Assembly (NCBI GenBank): GCA_031539345.1
Contig: JAVKMO010000009.1
Span: forward strand, 20,356-84,355
DNA: 64,000 bases
DNA from: JAVKMO01 sp031539345
GTDB lineage: Bacteria; Bacteroidota; Bacteroidia; Chitinophagales; Chitinophagaceae
Direction: 5' to 3'
The notes beneath the pieces are model-generated. The model had not been told where the DNA came from and did not search any database. It was given only the letters and a program-made list of their open reading frames with translations. Position 1 is the first letter of the stretch. Every line of letters begins with the position of its first letter. This document shows, piece after piece, positions 36,195-45,800 of the stretch. The translations under genes were made by a program, and so were the position numbers.

Positions 36195-36283
36195 ACAGCA
36201 GTGATTTTAATTGTGAAAAAGAATTTGATATTGTAAACGTAAAAAAAAAATTAAAAAAATTAAAAAATGTTTTTTAGGAAACC

Positions 36284-36339
36284 CAGAACTGTCGAATGCA
36301 AAAATTGGTCTTGCATTTGAATAACAGAATGGTGTTATT
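36284..36339. repeat. Direct repeat copy 2: displaced prpE 3' end (insert 2 right edge)
   Basis: Second copy of the prpE end, same orientation, 54 of 56 bases identical. It is non-coding in the prpE sense but overlaps the stop codon of recQ by five bases. In this copy the hairpin is perfect, whereas in copy 1 it has one mismatch. This suggests copy 2 is the original junction and copy 1 came with the insert. Confidence 0.93.
36320..36339. terminator. Hairpin at the recQ 3' end, formerly shared with prpE
   Basis: AATAACA and TGTTATT form a perfect 7 bp stem around a six-base loop. It overlaps the recQ stop codon. The copy behind prpE (31673-31692) has one mismatched pair. Stability is modest because the stem is A/T-rich, so termination is plausible rather than certain. 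Confidence 0.45.
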
Positions 36340-38251
36340 TTCTGATTGAAAAAAAGCCTTCTGCATTGTAAGTAATGGTTTCTTCTTGCACTAAAAATTG
36401 AATCATTTTTTCTACATCACTCGTTAAGTACGACTGCAGCGATTGCTGAAGGTCATTGATATTACTTTTGCTTTTTTTTACTTGATTGACAATGTCATTT
36501 TGTAAATTTTCTAAGTCTTTTGGTGAAGCCATTTGCTTTTTTTTATCAAGGCAGACATCACAAATAGCACACAATCCAAGTTTGTGATCATTAAAATAAG
36601 CACCAATCAATTGACTTTTACACACTATTCTATCAAGCACAAAACGCTCCATTTCTACAAAACGATTGATTTCAACTTCTTTTCGTGTTTGCATCGTATT
36701 CACATCAATATAGTTTTTGAGATGAGTTTCTCTTGGAAGCAGAAATGAAATTTGCGTTGTTGTAATGGCAGGATAATAATGCAATAATTGCCCTCGTTCT
36801 AAAATCAATAATTGTCGATGAATATCTGTAGCAGAACATCTCATTTGTTTGGCAATCGTATCTAAAAAAATTGTTATTATTTCATGCCATACGCCTTCAA
36901 CATGTCGAACAATATATTCTATCAAAGGTGCTAAAGCGGGCACGTTTCGTTGAAATTCTGTCAAATAATTTTTATTACAAGAAATATAAATTCGTGCTGG
37001 AATTTGTGGATGGTCTAATATTTGTATCACTTTAAATTGTTTCAATATGTCTATCGCACCAAGAACAAAAGGTACGGCAACGTCTTTCACAAGGGGTAAT
37101 GTTTTTTCAATTTCAAAATCAAAATAACCCTCAACACTTTTGCCCATTTCTATTTTGTAAAAATTATTCAAGGCAATATAAACTTTTGTAATGACAGCAA
37201 GTGGAGGATATTTATATTCAATTTTTTCTTTTGCAGCTGTTAAATCAGCCTCATTGTACAGCAAAACTGCATACGATTTTTTACCATCTCGCCCTGCTCT
37301 ACCCGCTTCTTGGTAATAAGATTCTAACGACAACGGCAAATTATAATGAACAACCAAACGCACGTCTGGCTTGTCTATGCCCATGCCAAAAGCATTCGTG
37401 CAAACCATGATACGCATTTTGTTTTTTATCCATTGTTCTTGCTTTTGTTGGCGTAATTTTTTTTCTATTCCTGCATGATAATAATCCGCCTGCAAAGCAT
37501 TTGCAACAAGCACTTTTGTAATCTCTTCACATTGTCGGCGTGTCGCACAATACACCAAAGCACTTCCTGCAACCTTAGACAAGACATGAGTCAGTTTGCC
37601 CAATTTATTATTTGTATCAAAGACACTATAAGATAATGCTGGTCTTTCATAACTTTTTCTAAACACCGCACAACCGTCAATATTCAAAGCATTTTGTATG
37701 TCTTGTTGTACTTTTTCTGTTGCTGTTGCCGTCAGTGCCATAACGGGAGTATTGGGAAAAAACTCTCGTAGGGTTTGAATTTGTAAATAAGCTGGTCTAA
37801 AATCATATCCCCATTGTGAAATACAGTGTGCTTCATCAACAGCAATTAAATTGACTTTACAGTGACTTAAATAATTTTGAAACAACTCTGTTTGTAAGCG
37901 TTCTGGTGAAACATACAAGAGTTTTATTTTTCCTTGTTCTGCAAGTTCAAGTTGTTGGTGTATTTCTTTTTTTTGCATACCTGTATAAATGGCACTCGCC
38001 AAAATGCCACGCTGTTTTAATTGCATCACTTGGTCTATCATTAACGCAATCAACGGACTAACCACAATACAAAACCCATCTGACGCCAAAGCCGCCACTT
38101 GATAACAAACGGATTTTCCTCCGCCAGTGGGCATAATCACAAGGCTATGTTGTTGATTTACAACGGCGTGATGAATAATGTCTTTTTGTTGGTCTCTAAA
38201 AGAAGTATAATGCCAATATTCCTGTAAAATGCTTTGGAATAAGTCTGCCAT
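36335..38251 (-). CDS. recQ: RecQ family ATP-dependent DNA helicase
   Basis: A 638-residue 3'-5' DNA helicase for recombination and fork repair. Seen in order: motif 0 FRDQQKDII (about 17-25), Walker A MPTGGGKSVCYQ (about 40-51), motif II VDEAHCISQWGYDFRP (about 137-152), TATATEK, motif V/VI NAFGMGIDKPDVR and YYQEAGRAGRDG, then an RQC region with a late cysteine cluster (CKSQLIGAYF and LCAICDVCLDKK). No HRDC domain is evident at the C-terminus, so this is the shorter RecQ form common in Bacteroidota. Convergent with prpE before insertion of the accessory operon. Confidence 0.93.
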   Translation of the reverse strand: MADLFQSILQEYWHYTSFRDQQKDIIHHAVVNQQHSLVIMPTGGGKSVCYQVAALASDGFCIVVSPLIALMIDQVMQLKQRGILASAIYTGMQKKEIHQQLELAEQGKIKLLYVSPERLQTELFQNYLSHCKVNLIAVDEAHCISQWGYDFRPAYLQIQTLREFFPNTPVMALTATATEKVQQDIQNALNIDGCAVFRKSYERPALSYSVFDTNNKLGKLTHVLSKVAGSALVYCATRRQCEEITKVLVANALQADYYHAGIEKKLRQQKQEQWIKNKMRIMVCTNAFGMGIDKPDVRLVVHYNLPLSLESYYQEAGRAGRDGKKSYAVLLYNEADLTAAKEKIEYKYPPLAVITKVYIALNNFYKIEMGKSVEGYFDFEIEKTLPLVKDVAVPFVLGAIDILKQFKVIQILDHPQIPARIYISCNKNYLTEFQRNVPALAPLIEYIVRHVEGVWHEIITIFLDTIAKQMRCSATDIHRQLLILERGQLLHYYPAITTTQISFLLPRETHLKNYIDVNTMQTRKEVEINRFVEMERFVLDRIVCKSQLIGAYFNDHKLGLCAICDVCLDKKKQMASPKDLENLQNDIVNQVKKSKSNINDLQQSLQSYLTSDVEKMIQFLVQEETITYNAEGFFSIRK

Positions 38252-38367
38252 ATTTTTATTTTATTTTTACAACATCAAATCATTCACTCAAGATTTTACA
38301 AAAGAACCAATATTTTTTATTCGTATTCAATAAGAGGTTATTATTGTAGAACATTCAAATTAACTTT

Positions 38368-39306
38368 ATGGCTCATCATATTGTATCAACTTTAAAAAGT
38401 TTTAGGTTAAACAAAAATCTAACTGCTGCTGTTTTCATTTTTTTGCTTTTTGCTATGCCTTCTTTTGGGCAAAGTAAAGAAGATACTTTTTTGTATGACT
38501 TTGTTCCCAGTGAACAAAAAGTACAATCTTGTATTATTGAATTTTATAGTAAAGACAAACGTGCGGAAGGAGATGAATTATTATACGAAACAAACAAGCA
38601 TGAGTTTTTTGACCGCAATGGCGTAAAGAGTTTGTATGGTAAAGATGGCAAACGCATGAAAGAAATTAAAACGAATCGCAAAAATCAAATCTTATGGATA
38701 ACAGATTACAAATACAATACGAATGGCAAAATACAAAGCATTGTAGAAGTGAACAATAAACAAAAATTACGTTGGAAATCAACATTTAAATATGACGAAA
38801 AAGGCAATCGAATTGAGTATAAGGAATTGATGAAAGATTCCTCTGTCTATATTTATACCACTTACAGATACGACACAGCCAATAATCTAAGATTAGAAAA
38901 GGAAGAACAAATTTTTGATTCTGTCAGAAAAAAAACAAAAATTGTTTATACGTATGACACAGCGAAACTCAACATTCAAAAAGCATATTATAACTTAGAT
39001 AAATTGGTGCAAACAGTAAAGTCAAAGTTTGATAGAAAAGGGATACTCCTCACAGACACATTTTACAATTCACTCAACCAAGCCTATAAATTTGTAAATT
39101 ATGAATTTGAAAATGGAAAATTAATTGCCGAAACAGTGATGAGTATGGAAGGAGAAGAAAAAGAAAAAGAATCTGTACGCATAGAATATGATACCGATGA
39201 CAATGAAAATTGGATAGAAAAAAAAGTCTTTAAAGGTGACGTATTGATAAAAAAAACAACTCGAAAAATCACTTACTACGAAGACAAAAATACCGAAGAC
39301 AACTAA
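38368..39306 (+). CDS. Exported protein with RHS/YD-like repeats
   Basis: A 312-residue protein with a signal sequence (hydrophobic segment at about 19-35, cleavage near PSFGQ). The mature part has repeated short strands of the type KYDEKGNRIEY, RYDTANNLRLE, TYDTAKLNI and KFDRKGILL, spaced about 20-25 residues apart, like the YD/RHS-type repeats seen in many Bacteroidota secreted proteins. No enzymatic motif is seen. It ends 7 bp before pabB, so the two share a transcript, but a functional link to folate synthesis is not evident. Confidence 0.7.
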   Translation: MAHHIVSTLKSFRLNKNLTAAVFIFLLFAMPSFGQSKEDTFLYDFVPSEQKVQSCIIEFYSKDKRAEGDELLYETNKHEFFDRNGVKSLYGKDGKRMKEIKTNRKNQILWITDYKYNTNGKIQSIVEVNNKQKLRWKSTFKYDEKGNRIEYKELMKDSSVYIYTTYRYDTANNLRLEKEEQIFDSVRKKTKIVYTYDTAKLNIQKAYYNLDKLVQTVKSKFDRKGILLTDTFYNSLNQAYKFVNYEFENGKLIAETVMSMEGEEKEKESVRIEYDTDDNENWIEKKVFKGDVLIKKTTRKITYYEDKNTEDN

Positions 39307-39313
39307 TCAGACG

Positions 39314-40279
39314 ATGACGTGGAAAGAAAAAATGAATGAATATGGAAAAGCAAAAATTCCGTTTTTATTTATCATTGATTTTTTAAAAAGAAATCCTCTT
39401 GTATTGACTTTTGATGAAGTTGATGAGCAGGGTATTTTTTTTCAAACGCCTTATCAAAATAGACTTCCATCAAAGCCATACCACCTTGACAAAAAGTTTA
39501 TTTTCAAATCTTCTCCCCTATCTTATGCTGATTTTTCAATTGCGTTTAATCAAATACAGCAAGAATTACAAACCGGCAATACGTACCTTTGCAATTTAAC
39601 TTTTGCCACTCCCGTTGTGTGTAATTTGGCGTTAGAAGAAATTTTCATTCATAGTCAAGCAGCGTATAAAATTTTACTACCGAATCATTTTGTATGCTTT
39701 TCGCCAGAGTGTTTTGTTCAAATACAGCAAAACACAATTTTGACTTATCCGATGAAAGGAACAATTGATGCAACAGTAAAAAATGCAGAACAAAAAATTT
39801 TAAATAATAAAAAAGAAGAAGCTGAACATGCCACAATTGTCGATTTGTTACGTAATGATTTAGGCAAAGTGGCACACGAAATTAGCGTCAATCAATATCG
39901 CTATATTCAAAAAATAAAAACTCACCACAATGAATTATTACAAATTAGTTCAGAAATAAAAGGCACTTTATTACCCGCCTATCAAAATAATTTTGGAGAT
40001 TTATTTGACAGTTTATTACCTGCTGGTTCAATTTCTGGGGCACCTAAAGAAAAAACAGTACGTATTATTTCGGCAATTGAAAAGCGTGAACGTGATTTTT
40101 ATACCGGCGTATTTGGTGTGTTTGATGGGCAGAACATCGATAGTGCGGTGATGATTCGTTTTATTGAAAAAAAAGGCGACCATCTTTTGTATCAAAGTGG
40201 TGCAGGCATTACAACAAAAAGTAACCCGCAAGAAGAGTATCAAGAAATTATTCAAAAAATATATGTCCCAATTTATTGA
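39314..40279 (+). CDS. pabB: Aminodeoxychorismate synthase component I (chorismate-binding)
   Basis: PabB converts chorismate to 4-amino-4-deoxychorismate for p-aminobenzoate and folate synthesis. The 321-residue chain contains the chorismate-binding core: GNTYLCNLTFATP (about residues 92-104), YPMKGTID (about 145-152), EHATIVDLLRNDLG, LLPAGSISGAPKEKT (about 235-249) and YTGVFGVFDG. It is shorter than E. coli PabB, lacking much of the N-terminal part, as is usual in Bacteroidota. The class IV aminotransferase that follows overlaps it by 17 bp and would supply the next step. Confidence 0.9.
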   Translation: MTWKEKMNEYGKAKIPFLFIIDFLKRNPLVLTFDEVDEQGIFFQTPYQNRLPSKPYHLDKKFIFKSSPLSYADFSIAFNQIQQELQTGNTYLCNLTFATPVVCNLALEEIFIHSQAAYKILLPNHFVCFSPECFVQIQQNTILTYPMKGTIDATVKNAEQKILNNKKEEAEHATIVDLLRNDLGKVAHEISVNQYRYIQKIKTHHNELLQISSEIKGTLLPAYQNNFGDLFDSLLPAGSISGAPKEKTVRIISAIEKRERDFYTGVFGVFDGQNIDSAVMIRFIEKKGDHLLYQSGAGITTKSNPQEEYQEIIQKIYVPIY

Positions 40280-40883
40280 AAGTATTTGCGTTAAAAATGG
40301 TATTGCTCAACATATTGCTCTACATGAACAACGCATGTTGGCAACGCAACAATATTTTTTTAAACATTTTCAGACAATTGATTTAAGCAACGTTTTTCAA
40401 ATTCCAACACATCTACAACAAGAAACTCTTTTAAAGTGGAGAATTATTTATGACACGAAAATCATTTCAATAACATGGGAAAAATATATTCCCAAAATAG
40501 TGCAACGCGTAGCATTGGCAAAGTGCAATTTACTTGACTATAAATTTAAATTGAAAGACAGAATGATTTTAAATGAGTTGTTATTACAAAATAATCACGC
40601 CGACGATATTCTTATTGTTCAAGACAATTTGATTACTGATGCGTCTTATGCTAACCTTGTTTTTGAAACAGATGACAATACATTATTTACGCCAACTTCA
40701 TTTTTATTAAACGGCATCAAACGTCAATTTTATTTATCACAACATTTTATTACAGAACAAAGAATCACAATAGACAATATCAAACAATTTCGTTCCGTTC
40801 ATTTCATCAATGCAATGCTTGATATAGGCGACTTAACACTTTCCATTAACGCTGAAACAATACATGGTATAGATTTTATTTAA
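40263..40883 (+). CDS. pabC: Class IV aminotransferase, probable aminodeoxychorismate lyase
   Basis: A 206-residue fold-type IV PLP protein starting at ATG 40263, chosen because it opens MSQFIESICVKNG, the usual N-terminus. The longer frame lies inside pabB. Signature segments are ILIVQDNLITDASYANLVF (about 120-138) and FTPTSFLLNGIKRQF (about 146-160). It is shorter than typical PabC (about 270) but this short form is normal beside pabB in Bacteroidota. It likely releases p-aminobenzoate and pyruvate from aminodeoxychorismate. The PLP lysine is best placed at LKDRMILNEL, but I am not certain of this. Confidence 0.8.
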   Translation: MSQFIESICVKNGIAQHIALHEQRMLATQQYFFKHFQTIDLSNVFQIPTHLQQETLLKWRIIYDTKIISITWEKYIPKIVQRVALAKCNLLDYKFKLKDRMILNELLLQNNHADDILIVQDNLITDASYANLVFETDDNTLFTPTSFLLNGIKRQFYLSQHFITEQRITIDNIKQFRSVHFINAMLDIGDLTLSINAETIHGIDFI

Positions 40884-40905
40884 CGCTATCATTCAACTCA
40901 AAGAC

Positions 40906-42684
40906 ATGCCAAAACAAAAAAAAACAAATTCATATCAACGCATTTTAAAATACATCAAGCCTTACAAATACAGATTTATTGTCAGCATTGCATTAGCTAT
41001 TGGCTTGTCTTTTCTTGCACCGTTACGTCCGTTATGGATACAAAAAACAATTGAAGATTATATTCAAAAAGGGGCTATCGCACCTTATCTCAGCAAAACA
41101 ATTTGGAGTAACGAACTGGTGCAAGCCATTATATGGATTACCGTATTGCAGATTGGTCTGATTTTGATGGAAACGTTATTGCGGTTTATTTTTTCATTTA
41201 CGTCTGCGTGGCTTGGGCAAAATATTGTCAAAGATTTACGATTAGAGGTGTACAAAAAAATCATGTCGTATAAAATAAGTCAATTCGACAAAACGCCTGT
41301 TGGCACACTCAGCACAAGAACAATCAATGATATTGAAGCCATCAACAGTATTTTTTCAGAAGGTTTTGTACCCATTCTTGCAGACGTATTGTCAATTAGC
41401 ATCGTTTTGATTTCTATGTTTTATGTCAATTGGCAATTAGCCTTAATTTCTTTAGCCCCCTTTCCTGTATTGTTATTTACAACTTATTTTTTTAAAGAGA
41501 GCGTAAAAAAATCGTTTCAGAAAGTTCGTCTATCCGTTGCCCAACTCAATACTTTTGTACAAGAACACTTGTCTGGCATGAGTTTCATACAAACTTTTAA
41601 CCTACAAGAACAAGAATTAGAAAAATTTAAACGTACCAATTCTTTGCACAAAAACGCCAATGTGAAAGCCATTTTTGCCTATTCTGTTTTCTTTCCTATT
41701 GTAGAAATTACGGCAGCGGTTTCAATTAGTTTTTTGATTTATGCTTCAATTTACACACAAGTGAATGCTAGTATTTTAGTGTTCTATTTTTTATCACTGA
41801 ATCAAATTTTTAGACCCTTGCGTTTTATTGCAGATAAATTCAATGTCATACAAATGGGCATGGTTGCTTCGGAACGCGTGTTTGCCATTTTAGATAATAC
41901 AGAAATTTTAGAAGATGATCCGACAATTCACATACACCTAAAAGAAGAAAAAATAAAAGGCAAAATTGTTTTTCAAGACGTGTCTTTTTTTTACAAGCCA
42001 GAAAAACAAATTTTACACAACATTAATTTTACCGTTGAAGCCGGCGAAAAGATTGCACTTGTCGGTCCAACAGGAAATGGCAAAAGCACAATTGTGAGTT
42101 TGCTCAATAGAATGTATCAACATCAATCAGGAATAATTGAGATTGATAACAAAAAAATTGAAGACTATAATTTGACCTTTTTACGCAGTCAAATTGGTGT
42201 GATTTTACAAGATGTATTTTTATTTTCTGGCAGTATTCGTCAAAATTTAACGCTCAACAATCCTGACATTTCAGAAGAACAAATGCTTTCTGCATCTCGA
42301 CTATTGGGGTTACACGACACAATTATGAAACTTCCCAATGGCTATGATTTTCATGTGATGGAACGCGGCACTTTACTTTCTGTTGGACAAAGGCAACTCA
42401 TTTCTTTTACACGCATGATGCTTTACAATCCGCAAATTTTAATTATGGATGAAGCAACCTCATCGATTGATACAGAGTCTGAAATACTCATTCAAAATGC
42501 CCTAGAGCAACTAATTCAAAATCGCACATCAATTTTAGTTGCACATCGTTTATCAACCATTCAAAAAGTAGATAAAATTTTATTTATCAAAAACGGAACA
42601 ATTGCAGAACAAGGAAGACACGCCGAATTAGTCGCTCAAAAAGGCTTGTACTATAACTTATATAACAGCATCACTCATGAATAA
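40906..42684 (+). CDS. ABC exporter, fused permease and ATPase (MsbA-like)
   Basis: A 592-residue half-transporter: six membrane helices (about 20-330) followed by one nucleotide-binding domain. Walker A is GPTGNGKST (about 385-393), the Q-loop is GVILQDVFLF, the signature is LSVGQRQLISF (a common variant of LSGGQ) and Walker B is ILIMDEATSSID, with the H-loop in VAHRLSTIQ. It works as a homodimer or heterodimer. Family resemblance is to MsbA and multidrug exporters, so lipid or drug export is possible. It is 22 bp after pabC, and a hairpin follows its stop. Confidence 0.9.
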   Translation: MPKQKKTNSYQRILKYIKPYKYRFIVSIALAIGLSFLAPLRPLWIQKTIEDYIQKGAIAPYLSKTIWSNELVQAIIWITVLQIGLILMETLLRFIFSFTSAWLGQNIVKDLRLEVYKKIMSYKISQFDKTPVGTLSTRTINDIEAINSIFSEGFVPILADVLSISIVLISMFYVNWQLALISLAPFPVLLFTTYFFKESVKKSFQKVRLSVAQLNTFVQEHLSGMSFIQTFNLQEQELEKFKRTNSLHKNANVKAIFAYSVFFPIVEITAAVSISFLIYASIYTQVNASILVFYFLSLNQIFRPLRFIADKFNVIQMGMVASERVFAILDNTEILEDDPTIHIHLKEEKIKGKIVFQDVSFFYKPEKQILHNINFTVEAGEKIALVGPTGNGKSTIVSLLNRMYQHQSGIIEIDNKKIEDYNLTFLRSQIGVILQDVFLFSGSIRQNLTLNNPDISEEQMLSASRLLGLHDTIMKLPNGYDFHVMERGTLLSVGQRQLISFTRMMLYNPQILIMDEATSSIDTESEILIQNALEQLIQNRTSILVAHRLSTIQKVDKILFIKNGTIAEQGRHAELVAQKGLYYNLYNSITHE

Positions 42685-42706
42685 TACCCTTTTTATTAGG
42701 GGGTAT
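42684..42706 (+). terminator. Possible terminator hairpin after the ABC exporter
   Basis: ATACCCTTT and AGGGGGTAT can form a 9 bp stem (two G-T pairs) around a five-base loop, starting at the last base of the exporter stop codon. The downstream tract is A/T-rich but not a clean run of T. The likely dnaE promoter lies further on, around 42740-42770. Confidence 0.45.
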
Positions 42707-42808
42707 ATTAAAACTGAAAAATAGATTGATAGATAGACACGGTTTGCCTTACGCTTGATTCATTTTTGTTTTATTCATCGCTCACGTCTTTATTTTTATT
42801 GAAAAATT

Positions 42809-45800
42809 ATGTGCCAATTTTCTCATTTACACGTTCACACAGAATACTCTCTTTTAGATGGTTTATCCAACATTAGTGCTTTGTATAAAAAAGCAGTAAA
42901 AGAAAATATGCCCGCAATTGCAATAACAGATCATGGCAATATGTTTGGTGTATTCAAATTTGTTGCAGAAGCCTATCAACACACAAATGATAAAATACCG
43001 AAAGTGAAACCCATTGTCGGTTGTGAGTTTTATGTTGTTAAAGACCGCCGTATCAAGAATTTTACCAAAGACAATAAAGACCGCCGTTGCCACCAAGTGC
43101 TGTTAGCAAAAAATGCAATTGGTTATAAAAATTTAATGCGATTATGCTCTTTGGGCTATATAGAAGGCTTGTATTCTAAGTATCCACGCATAGACAAAGA
43201 ATTAATTGTACAATATAGTGAAGGCTTAATTGCAACCACGTGTTGCCTTGCTGGCAGTGTGCCAGAACTTATTTTACGCGAAGGAGAATTGAGTGGAGAA
43301 TTAGAATTTAAATGGTGGTTAGATGTTTTTGGTGATGATTATTATGTTGAATTACAAAGGCATGGCATCATTCAACAAGAAAAAGTGAACGAGGTTTTGA
43401 TTCGTTTTGCAAAAAAATATAACGTCAAAATTATTGCGTCTAATGATGCCCATTATGTTGATAGAGCAGATGAAAGTTTGCATGATATTTTACTGTGTAT
43501 CAACACAGGCGAAAAAGTGGCTACGCCAAAAATGAATGACAGTAATGATGACGATGAAAATTATGCTAAAGGCAAACGCTTCGGATTTTCTAACGACGAG
43601 TTTTATCTCAAGTCTGTTGATGAAATGAAAACTTTATTCAAAGACTTGCCCGAAGCAATTGACAACACAAATGAAATTGTTGGTAAAGTTGAATTGTTGA
43701 ATTTAAAGCGAGATGTGTTATTACCTAATTTTTCGATGCCTTCAAATTTCAAGACACAATATGAGTATTTGTCTTTTTTAACGTGGAGCGGTGCAAAAAA
43801 ACGATATGAAATTTTGACCCTTGAAACAGAAGAGCGTATTAAGTTTGAACTCAGCGTAATTGAAAAAATGAAGTTTGAAGGATACTTTTTAATCGTTGCA
43901 GATTTTATTGATGCAGCAAAAAAAATAGATGTCATGGTAGGACCTGGCAGAGGGTCAGCTGCTGGTTCTGTCGTTGCTTATTGCTTGGGCATTACAAATA
44001 TTGACCCTATAAAATATCAACTTCTTTTTGAACGTTTTTTAAACCCAGACAGAAAAAGTTTGCCCGATATTGACACTGATTTTGATGACGAGGGAAGACA
44101 AAAAGTGATTGATTATGTCATCAATAAATATGGCGAAGATCAAGTTGCACAAATTGTAACGTATGGTTCAATGGCAGCAAAAAACAGCATTAAAGATGTA
44201 GCAAGAGTGTTGGATTTGCCGTTACAAAATGCCATTTCTTTAACCAAGTTAGTTCCAAATCGACCAGGCATCAAATTGAAAAATTTACTTAACCCTGATG
44301 AAGACGGACTCAAAAAAATCAAAGAACTGCAAGCCGATGAAAGAAAAAACGTACAAGAATTACAAAGTTATTATAAAGACACTTCAAGTCCTTTTTATAC
44401 TGTTTTAAATAAAGCGGAACAAATCGATGGAACGACAAGAAATATCGGCGTTCATGCGGCTGGCATTTTAATCGCTCCTGCAAATTTATTAGACACGATT
44501 CCTATTTGCAAAGTCAAAGATGCAGACACTTGGGTATCGCAAATTGATGGCGAAGACATTGAAAAAGCAGGCGTTATTAAAATGGACTTTTTAGGATTAA
44601 AAACTTTATCCATTATTAAAAAAGCCATTCGCCTCATTCAGCACAATCAAAATATCACAATCGACATTGATAATATTCCCTTAGATGATGCGGCAACTTT
44701 AAAATTATATGCAGACGGTTTTACAAACGGCATTTTTCAATTTGAAAGTGACGGAATGAAAAAACATTTACGCGACCTCAAGCCTGATAAATTTGAAGAC
44801 CTTATCGCCATGAACGCATTGTACAGACCAGGTCCCATGTTTTACATACCCGATTTCATCAAACGAAAACACGGCTTACAAAAAGTAACTTATGACCTTG
44901 ACGTGATGCAAGAATTTTTACAAGATACGCATGGCATTACGGTATATCAAGAGCAAGTGATGTTACTGTCTCAAAAGATTGCCAATTTTACAAAAGGTGA
45001 TGCTGATGGATTACGAAAAATTATGGGAAAGAAAAAGGCTGATGAGCTTGCTCCTGTAAGAGAAAAATTTTTAAAACAAGGCATTGAAAATAAGCATGAC
45101 AAAAAAATATTAGAAAAGATTTGGGACGATTGGGCAAAGTTTGCAGGCTATGCATTTAACAAATCTCACTCCACGTGCTATTCGCTCGTATCGTTTCAAC
45201 AAGCCTATTTAAAGGTTCATTTTCCTAAAGAATTTATGGCTGCAGTATTAGACAATGCAAGTTCTGATATTGAAGCATTAGGGCATTTTATCGATGAAAC
45301 CAAACGCATGAAAATTGACATTTTAGGACCCGATGTCAATGAATCTTTGCAAGGTTTTTCCGTTACCCGACAAGGCATTATTCGCTTTGGTTTATCTGCT
45401 ATAAAAGGATTAGGCGACAATGTTGTAGAACAAATTATTCATGAACGACAAACCAAAGGCAAGTATGAAAGCATTTTTGATTTTGTTGCACGCTTAGAAA
45501 AAAAAATCGTTACCAAAAAATCACTTGAAGCACTCTCCTATTCTGGTGCATTGGATACTTTTTCTCACCCACACAGGGCACAATATTTCCATCATACCAA
45601 TTTGGATAAAATTTTAAAATATGCCCAACAACACGCCACATCAAAAGAGGACAGTACGCCGAATTTATTTTTTGGCATCGCTAATACTACAGAAATCAAA
45701 ACGCCTGCTTTAGAGCCTTGTGAAGAATGGACACTCTTAGAAAAAATAAAATATGAAAAAGAATATACGGGAATGTTTTTGTCTGGACATCCATTAAATA

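Larger units (their letters stand above)
31693..36283. other. Accessory insert 2 behind prpE, bounded by a 3'-end duplication
   Basis: About 4.6 kb holding four minus-strand genes for exported proteins: a poly-C membrane lipoprotein, a lipase-like hydrolase, a PQQ-like propeller and a TIG lipoprotein. Gaps between them are short (1-45 bp), so they look like one operon transcribed from the 36.2 kb end. Cutting between the two repeat copies would restore prpE and recQ as close convergent neighbours sharing one hairpin. No recombinase gene or terminal inverted repeat is visible. Two of the four genes carry single-base lesions. Confidence 0.6.

Noticed and set aside
36241..36270. A-rich tract between the poly-C gene and the prpE copy as a further switch
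   Set aside because: It lies upstream of the gene in non-coding AT-rich sequence with interruptions, and such tracts are common in this genome.
31637..36339. Composite transposon flanked by insertion sequences
   Set aside because: The flanking repeats are gene ends without inverted termini or transposase, and no target-site duplication other than the gene end was seen.
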